In this document: piece after piece, positions 57,362 through 64,000 of the stretch
Layout of the letters: every line of letters begins with the position of its first letter
Position numbering within the stretch: the stretch's first letter is position 1
Assembly: GCF_016632335.1 (NCBI RefSeq)
Contig: NZ_JAEPBG010000001.1
Span: 186,001-250,000, forward strand
DNA: 64,000 bases
Origin: Noviherbaspirillum pedocola
GTDB lineage: Bacteria; Pseudomonadota; Gammaproteobacteria; Burkholderiales; Burkholderiaceae_D
Direction of reading: 5' to 3'
Notes under the pieces: model-generated
Told to the model about the DNA's origin: nothing
Database searches by the model: none
What the model saw: only the letters and a program-made list of their open reading frames with translations
Program-made: the position numbers and the translations under genes

Positions 57362-59518
57362 ATGCCACTCGAACTGCAAGCTGATCCGCATGCGATGTCC
57401 GCGCGAGCGCCCGACACAGAAAACGCGCAGGATGCGCTGCAGGCGGCCGTGCTTGCCCAGGCGATGCTGCGCATCAAGCTCGGCATTCCGGTATGGCTGT
57501 TGATGCTGATCTGCATCCTGGTGTGGGGACCGGCGTCGCCGGCGATACCGCCCTGGGTCATCGCCACAGTGTTTGTCGCCAGCATCGCCTGCAACTTCGC
57601 CATGTTGTGCCTGGCGCGCCGAGCGCGCTGGCCGGCCGCCACGCTGGTGCGCCTGGGCGCGGTGATCGATCCCTTAATACTTTCCGCCGGATTGGCGCTG
57701 ACCGGCGAGCCTGGCCGGGTCTTCATCGGCTTTTACCTGTTCACGATACTCGGCTACGGCTTTCGCATCGGCCCGGAAGCCATGCGCCTGTGCCAGCTGA
57801 CAGCGCTGGCGGGATTCTGCGCCGTGGCGCTGTTTTCGCCGGCCTGGCATCTGCATCCGGTGACGCCCCTGTCAGTGCTGGTGCTGCTGGCGGTGGTGCC
57901 GCTGTATGCGCGCGTGCTGATCGGTCGGCTGCGCGCGGCACAGGCCCTGGCCGAATCGGAAAGCCATGCCAAGAGCCAGTTGCTGGCCAATGTCAGCCAT
58001 GAATTGCGCACGCCGCTGACCGGCATCATGGCTTCGGCGCAGTTGCTGCAAGAGGAGCATGCCGAGGCCGATGTGCGGCGACGCTGCGATGCGATCCTGG
58101 CGCTGTCGCGCGACCTGATGCTGCAGATTGATGAACTGCTCGATTCGGCCCGGCAGGAAGCCGGCGCGCTGAGGTTGTCGCCAACGCCGTTCCCGCTGAC
58201 CGAACTGGCCGAGGACCTGCGCTGCGCGCTCGGACCGAACGCGCTGACCAAGGGCATCGCCCTGTGCATCGATGTGGATGCGCGCCTGCCGGCGCGCTTG
58301 ATCGGCGATGCGCATTACCTGAAACGGGCGCTGCTCAACATCGGCGGCAATGCGGTCAAGTTCACCGAGACCGGAGAAGTGCGCATGCGCATTGCGCTCG
58401 CCGCGTCCGGGGTCGCGCCGGATGCCGCGCTCTGCCCGGTGCATTTCAGCTGCCGCGACACCGGCATCGGCATCGCGCCGGAGCTGCAGCAGCGCATCTT
58501 CGAGCCGTTTTTCCAGGCGTCCTGCGGCATCACGCGCAAATACGGAGGCACCGGGCTGGGCATGAGCATTGCGCGCAACATCATCGGATTGATGGGCGGC
58601 GTGCTGCATGTGACCAGCACGCCCGGACAGGGCAGCCTGTTCGAATTCACGCTATCGATGCCGGTGGCGTCGGATGCACCCAAGGACGCCGATGCGGAGA
58701 AAGCCGTGCCGGCGCCCCGGGTCGAGCCAGTCACGCCGAAGCGCGTGCTGGTGGCGGACGATAACGCGACCAATCTGCTGTTGCTCAAGGAAACGCTGGA
58801 GCGCGACGGCCACGCTGTGCACACGGTGGGCAATGGCCATGACGCGTTGCATGCGCTGGCCGCGTCGGATTTCGATGTCGTGATTCTCGACCTGAACATG
58901 GCAGACATCGACGGCGTCACGGTGCAACGGCTTTACCGCTTCGGCCGCGTGGATACGGCGCCGGTGTATATCCTGACCGCGGATGCCACCGCCGCCGAGC
59001 GGCTGGCCGGCTGCGGTGCGGCTGGCATCCTGCATAAGCCGATCAGCGCCGCGGCGCTGCGCCAGGCCGTGGCCACAGCGCCCGTGCCCGTGGGCCGGCC
59101 AGGTGCGGTGCCGGTGATGACGCTTGCGCCGCAAGCCTGTCTCGATGCGGAGGTGCTGCGCGAGCTGCGCAGCGTTTCCGACGACCCAGGCTTCCTCCAG
59201 ACGCTGCTGTCAACGGCAGCGGCGGATATCGAACGACTGGCTGCGACGCTTCGGCACGGCTTGCAGCATGCCGATGCGTCGGCGGTGCAAAGCAATGCGC
59301 ATGCTCTCTCGGGCATTTGCACCAGCATCGGCGCAACGGAACTTGCCAGCCTCAGCGCGCGGCTGCTGGCGATGGATACGCAAGACCTGGACCGCCATGC
59401 CGCGCCATTCTGCGGCGAGCTTGATGCGCTGGTACAGCAAACGCTGCATGGCTTGCATGAATGCTGCGCTTCTTCATATGGCAGGCAGGGCGGAGCATCC
59501 GGACTTGCCGCGTTGTAG
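57362..59518 (+). CDS. rpfC: RpfC-like hybrid histidine kinase
   Basis: A 718-residue hybrid kinase with the RpfC layout. After about 40 cytoplasmic residues there are five or six membrane segments between residues 42 and 190, including FIGFYLFTILGYGFRIGPEA, which resembles the GNGFRxG segment of RpfC-type sensors. The acceptor His213 is in LANVSHELRTPLTGI. The ATPase domain has LLNIGGNAVKFTETGEVRM and YGGTGLGMSIARNI. A receiver begins at RVLVADDNATN with Asp510 in VVILDLNMAD, and an HPt domain near residues 600-700 has His647 in SNAHALSGICTSIGA, where the usual HxLKG lysine is Ser. RpfC senses DSF fatty-acid signals and also binds and restrains RpfF. Its 3' end overlaps the convergent RpfF-like gene by 45 bases. 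Confidence 0.8.
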   Translation: MPLELQADPHAMSARAPDTENAQDALQAAVLAQAMLRIKLGIPVWLLMLICILVWGPASPAIPPWVIATVFVASIACNFAMLCLARRARWPAATLVRLGAVIDPLILSAGLALTGEPGRVFIGFYLFTILGYGFRIGPEAMRLCQLTALAGFCAVALFSPAWHLHPVTPLSVLVLLAVVPLYARVLIGRLRAAQALAESESHAKSQLLANVSHELRTPLTGIMASAQLLQEEHAEADVRRRCDAILALSRDLMLQIDELLDSARQEAGALRLSPTPFPLTELAEDLRCALGPNALTKGIALCIDVDARLPARLIGDAHYLKRALLNIGGNAVKFTETGEVRMRIALAASGVAPDAALCPVHFSCRDTGIGIAPELQQRIFEPFFQASCGITRKYGGTGLGMSIARNIIGLMGGVLHVTSTPGQGSLFEFTLSMPVASDAPKDADAEKAVPAPRVEPVTPKRVLVADDNATNLLLLKETLERDGHAVHTVGNGHDALHALAASDFDVVILDLNMADIDGVTVQRLYRFGRVDTAPVYILTADATAAERLAGCGAAGILHKPISAAALRQAVATAPVPVGRPGAVPVMTLAPQACLDAEVLRELRSVSDDPGFLQTLLSTAAADIERLAATLRHGLQHADASAVQSNAHALSGICTSIGATELASLSARLLAMDTQDLDRHAAPFCGELDALVQQTLHGLHECCASSYGRQGGASGLAAL

Positions 59519-60412
59519 TGCGATGAGAAAATCCATGACATGCAAGTCTTCCGGCGACAGCGCAAGCGCAAGCTCAACCCATTTCTGCGCCAGCCGCGCC
59601 ATGTCCGCGAAATCGATAGGCTGCATGCGCTCGAGCTCGTCATGCACTAGGCAGTGCGCGGTGCGGCGCCGAGCGTGGTTGGCGATATGCGCGCGCACCG
59701 TCTCGACGCCGGCGCCGCGTTCGCAAACGGCATCGATCACACCCATGTCGAACAGTTCGGCTGCAGTGTAAAGGCGTCCGGAGGTCAGCATGCGTTCGGC
59801 CTGGCGCAATGGCAGCCTGCGCGCGAGCAGCGGCAGTGCGCCGGAACAGGGAAACAGGCCAAACAGGATTTCCGGAAAGCCGAAGCTGCTGTGCGCTTCG
59901 GCTACCAGGTAATCGGCCGCCAGCGCGGTTTCGAAGCCGCCGCCGAGCGCCCTGCCCTGCACCAGCGCGATGGTGACGAGATCCGGATGCGAAGCCGGCA
60001 TCCACTCGCGCGTGAGCTGCAGGCAAGCATCGGAATACTCCAGCAAAGCGACTCGGTCGCGGCGGCGTATGCAGTCGCGAAATCGCGCCAGGTCGCCGCC
60101 CAGGCTGAATATGTCAGGATGCGCCGAGCGCAGCACCGCATAGCGTACCGGGCGTATGCCTCCCGGATGCAGCCAGTGCGCCTGCCCGGCCTTCAGCGTG
60201 TGCGTCAGCTCCAGCAATTCGCGCAACAGCGACAGCGTAAAACCTTGCGGCGACGCCGCGACTTCCTTCATCGTGATCCACAAGGTATCCGCCGGAGTGT
60301 CGCTGAAATGCAGCCCAAGGTGCTCGTATGCCGTGCGCGTCGGTGGCGGCATTCCAAAGTCCAGTACGTTCATGTCGTTCTCTCGTTGAGATTCCGGAAT
60401 CGATGGCTTCAT
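59474..60412 (-). CDS. rpfF: RpfF-like DSF synthase (crotonase family)
   Basis: A 312-residue crotonase-fold protein. RPVRYAVLRSAHPDIFSLGG and DLARFRDCIRRRDRVALLEY match the substrate-pocket region of RpfF, and both catalytic glutamates of RpfF are kept: Glu161 in LGGGFETALAADY and Glu181 in SSFGFPEILFGLFPCSG, with the 20-residue spacing seen in Xanthomonas. RpfF acts on 3-hydroxyacyl-ACP as a dehydratase and thioesterase to release a cis-2-unsaturated fatty acid (DSF). The ATG at 60412 overlaps the stop of the ketosynthase gene (ATGA) with a GGAGG site 9 bases upstream. Its 3' end overlaps the RpfC-like gene by 45 bases. Confidence 0.85.
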   Translation of the reverse strand: MKPSIPESQRENDMNVLDFGMPPPTRTAYEHLGLHFSDTPADTLWITMKEVAASPQGFTLSLLRELLELTHTLKAGQAHWLHPGGIRPVRYAVLRSAHPDIFSLGGDLARFRDCIRRRDRVALLEYSDACLQLTREWMPASHPDLVTIALVQGRALGGGFETALAADYLVAEAHSSFGFPEILFGLFPCSGALPLLARRLPLRQAERMLTSGRLYTAAELFDMGVIDAVCERGAGVETVRAHIANHARRRTAHCLVHDELERMQPIDFADMARLAQKWVELALALSPEDLHVMDFLIALQRGKSGCSALPAI

Positions 60413-61644
60413 GGTTGCGGGTCCTCCATGCAAACAGCAAGCGCGACATTCGTGCCGCCGAAGCCGCAGGAAAGGCTAAGCGCGCGCCGCAACCGTTGTC
60501 CGGTCTGCGTCGCGCCGGTCAGATGCCGCAGCGCGCAGCGCGGATCCGGCTGCGCCAGGAATGCAGTAGCGGGCAACATGGCATGCCGTAGCGCGATAAC
60601 GGTGATCGCGCATTCCAGCGCACCGGCCGCGCCCAGCAGATGTCCATGCAGTGCCTTGGTCGAACTGACCGGCACCGCATCGCCGAAGACGCTGCGTATG
60701 GCCGCGGCTTCGACCGCGTCGCCGGCCGGTGTGCCGGTGGCGTGCGCATTGAGGTAGTCGATGCTTTCGGCTAAGTAATCCGCGTCCTGTAGCGCCGCGC
60801 GCATCGCCCGCGCCTGGCCCTCGGCGCTGGGCGCGGCGACATGGAAGGCATCGGCGGCGATGCCGTAGCCGGCAAGGCGCGCCAGCTCCCACGCGCCGCG
60901 TTTGTTTGCATGCGAGGACGATTCCAGGACCAGGAAAGCGGCGCCCTCGCCTAACACCAGCCCGTTGCGGTCGGCCGCGAACGGACGGCAGCTGCGCTCG
61001 GGAGCGTTTCGATCACAGGCAGCCAGCGCGCGGGCGCCTTCGAAAACGAAAAACGTCCCGGCGCACAGCGGCGCTTCGGCGCCGCCGGCAAGCGCAATAT
61101 CGATATGCCCGTCGGCGATGGCGCGTGCCGCTTCACCAATGGCCGCCGCCGATGCGGCGCAGGCGCTGCCGAAGGTATGCACCGGGCCGCGGATGCGATG
61201 CCGTATCGATAGCTGGGCCGCCGCCGCATTGCCCATGATCGCCATTGCCGCGAACGGCGCCGCCGACTGACGCCCTTCGCACAGCAGCTGCTGGTGGCAT
61301 CGTTCGCGCGTGGCGCTGCCGCCGGCCACATTGCCGTAGTAGAGCGCAGCGCGTTCGTCACAGGCTGAGAAATCGGTGATGCCGGCTTGTGTCACTGCCT
61401 GCTGTGCCGCGAGCACCGCCAGTTGCTGGCAACGGTCGAGATAAGGCAGTTCGAGCGCATCGAAGTGCGCATCAGCGTCGATATCGACCACGCCGGCCGG
61501 ATAGCTGCGCGCCAGCGGTGGCGCATCGATGCGTTGGATTCCGGAGCGCAGCGTCAACAATGACTGCGCTACCTTGGCCACGTCATTGCCAATCGGCGAA
61601 ACAATGCCGATGCCGGTGATGAAAACCGCTTGCCCATGTCGCAC
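60409..61644 (-). CDS. beta-ketoacyl-ACP synthase (FabF/KAS II type) coupled to the RpfF-like gene
   Basis: A 411-residue condensing enzyme. It starts FITGIGIVSPIGNDVAKVAQ, with the active-site cysteine Cys162 in FGSACAASAAAIG and the two histidines His301 in LNAHATGTPAGD and His335 in STKALHGHLLGAAGALE, all in the usual order. The end SLSCGFGGTNVALAV is typical of KAS I/II. It extends acyl-ACP with malonyl-ACP. The start is a GTG at 61644 with a perfect GGAGGGAAC site, so the start is secure. Its stop overlaps the start of the RpfF-like gene. Low similarity to housekeeping FabF blocks in parts suggests a specialised synthase. Confidence 0.88.
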   Translation of the reverse strand: MRHGQAVFITGIGIVSPIGNDVAKVAQSLLTLRSGIQRIDAPPLARSYPAGVVDIDADAHFDALELPYLDRCQQLAVLAAQQAVTQAGITDFSACDERAALYYGNVAGGSATRERCHQQLLCEGRQSAAPFAAMAIMGNAAAAQLSIRHRIRGPVHTFGSACAASAAAIGEAARAIADGHIDIALAGGAEAPLCAGTFFVFEGARALAACDRNAPERSCRPFAADRNGLVLGEGAAFLVLESSSHANKRGAWELARLAGYGIAADAFHVAAPSAEGQARAMRAALQDADYLAESIDYLNAHATGTPAGDAVEAAAIRSVFGDAVPVSSTKALHGHLLGAAGALECAITVIALRHAMLPATAFLAQPDPRCALRHLTGATQTGQRLRRALSLSCGFGGTNVALAVCMEDPQP

Positions 61645-61838
61645 GTTCCCTCCGGTCGGCCTTGTCGTCGCTGCTGTTGCTGGAACGAATACGCTTCGGG
61701 AGTCTGGACAAGCGCGCTGAAGGGGTCAATGGCGCCAGGCGTGGGCGACCGCATGCCGGTCGCTGTGTGAACATCGTGCTGATTGCTGGATGGAATCTAT
61801 AAAAAACGACAACACGGCTGTTGCATCTCGGCGACGCT

Positions 61839-62738
61839 TCACCCGGTGCGCGCGCCGAAGGCTTGCTGCGCTCCATTGCGAAACTGCTTGGGCGACATGC
61901 CGATGCGCTGCTTGAAGAAGCGGGTGAAATACGCCGGATCGGCAAAGCCAAGCGAATAGGAAACCGTGCTGACGGTCATCGAGGTATAGACCAGCTGACG
62001 CTTGGCTTCCAGCAGCATGCGCTCGTGGATCAGATCCAGCGCCGACTGGCCGGATGCCTGCCGGCACAGCGCGTTCAGATGCGCCGCGGTAATGCCGAGG
62101 CGACGGGCATAGTCGGATATCGGATGGTGGCTGGCGTATTCCGCTTCGATCATCGTGCAGAACGCGGCAAAGTGGCGCATGCCGCGGCTGTCATGGGTGG
62201 CGCTCGGCGCGACCGGAATCGCGTGTCGCGCCAGCCAGGCCAGCGCCGCTCCCAGCAGCGACTCAAGCACGATCTCGCGGTGCAACGCATTGCCGCGGTA
62301 TTCGCGATCGAGCGCGGCGAAGTGGCCCCGCAACCATGCACTGGCGTCATCAGCGGCCAGCAGATGCAGATACGGCGAGCGCAGCGTCAGCAGCGCTTCG
62401 CCGGCAGCGCCGGCGGCGCGGCGCACCAGCGGATAGGCCAGCGTGATCACATGCCCTTGTGCATTGGGCGCGAACTGGAAACCATGCACGCACATCTGCG
62501 GCACCAGCAGCAACTGGCCGGCGGCCATCGGATGATCGCGTTCCTCGATGCGCAGACGCGCATTGCCTTCACGCAGGTAGAGAATCTGGAACAGGCCATG
62601 ATGCTGATGCGGCTTGATCTCCCAATTATGCAATTTGCTGCGCGCCGCGATGGTTTCGCAATGGATCATGTCCGGGGTGGCCCACTGCTGATGCTCACCG
62701 TAGAGCTTATAGACCGGAACGGATGCGTTGTCTGTCAT
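61839..62738 (-). CDS. pobR: AraC-family regulator PobR
   Basis: A 299-residue AraC-type regulator. The N-terminal cupin-like sensor starts VPVYKLYGEHQQWATPDMIH with HQHHGLFQILYLREGNARLR; the C-terminal part has the two helix-turn-helix motifs (ISDYARRLGITAAHLNALCR and VSTVSYSLGFADPAYFTRFF). Divergence from pobA and the sensor start match PobR, which activates pobA when 4-hydroxybenzoate is present. The intergenic region holds an imperfect dyad that may be its site. Confidence 0.88.
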   Translation of the reverse strand: MTDNASVPVYKLYGEHQQWATPDMIHCETIAARSKLHNWEIKPHQHHGLFQILYLREGNARLRIEERDHPMAAGQLLLVPQMCVHGFQFAPNAQGHVITLAYPLVRRAAGAAGEALLTLRSPYLHLLAADDASAWLRGHFAALDREYRGNALHREIVLESLLGAALAWLARHAIPVAPSATHDSRGMRHFAAFCTMIEAEYASHHPISDYARRLGITAAHLNALCRQASGQSALDLIHERMLLEAKRQLVYTSMTVSTVSYSLGFADPAYFTRFFKQRIGMSPKQFRNGAQQAFGARTG

Positions 62739-62751
62739 GGAACGGCCCTGA

Positions 62752-64000
<1,249 letters not shown>

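Noticed and set aside
60434-60757. Short frames inside the ketosynthase gene as additional small genes
   Set aside because: The ketosynthase has all active-site motifs in one frame and a secure GTG start with a strong ribosome-binding site.

Overview
The window reads as chromosome of a high-GC beta-proteobacterium of the order Burkholderiales, most likely an Oxalobacteraceae relative (Herbaspirillum, Noviherbaspirillum or Collimonas type). This rests on the families present: a divergent Entner-Doudoroff locus (edd-eda against pgi-zwf-hexR), a LivM-LivG fusion ABC transporter, a pobR-pobA pair, and many CaiB, TRAP and CoA-ester genes. The placement is inference, because no rRNA or other marker is present. 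Almost all of the window codes for protein, with no tRNA or rRNA gene recognised.

Layout. 0-1.4 kb: tail of a RelE/ParE-type toxin-antitoxin pair and an FRG-domain gene. 1.4-9 kb: a six-gene operon (hydratase, acyl-CoA dehydrogenase, CoA-transferase, MmgE/PrpD, CitE-like lyase, TRAP binding protein) with a divergent LysR regulator; the enzyme set fits breakdown of a branched C5 dicarboxylate (itaconate, mesaconate or methylsuccinate class). 9-14.3 kb: small stand-alone genes, a possible 2H-phosphoesterase-like protein, uvsE, a PAS histidine kinase with receiver, and a hypothetical gene whose frame is broken at a run of six G. 14.5-19.4 kb: branched-chain amino-acid-type ABC transporter with a terminator after the binding-protein gene. 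19.4-29.7 kb: Doc-family toxin-antitoxin, hrpA, argA, yggX, a decayed ankyrin gene, rpiA, a CorC/HlyC-type membrane protein and a VOC protein. 29.7-40.2 kb: CHASE histidine kinase, then central carbon metabolism (eda, edd, pgi, zwf, hexR, tal) with two HexR-like boxes between edd and pgi. 40.3-44.4 kb: a WGR protein and two large paralogous orphan proteins with lysine/arginine clusters resembling nuclear localisation signals. 44.7-53.7 kb: alaS, a second CaiB enzyme, a LytS/LytTR-type two-component pair, DUF1499 and glnS. 53.8-55.9 kb: a third large orphan protein with a Ser/Lys/Arg-rich disordered middle. 56-62 kb: an FMN reductase, then a probable diffusible-signal-factor (DSF) locus: acyl carrier protein, RpfC-like hybrid kinase, RpfF-like crotonase and a beta-ketoacyl-ACP synthase. 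62-64 kb: pobR and the start of pobA.

The best candidate for an undescribed system is the 56.9-61.6 kb locus. An RpfF-type synthase that keeps both catalytic glutamates is translationally coupled to its own ketosynthase, converges on an RpfC-type sensor with a conserved transmembrane region, and is near a dedicated ACP. This suggests a DSF-family quorum-sensing circuit with a private acyl supply. The second candidate is the set of three orphan, eukaryotic-looking proteins at 40.7-44.4 and 53.8-55.9 kb, which may be secreted effectors. Five copies of one GTAGGGTGGGC hairpin and one copy of a second hairpin family sit between genes across the window.
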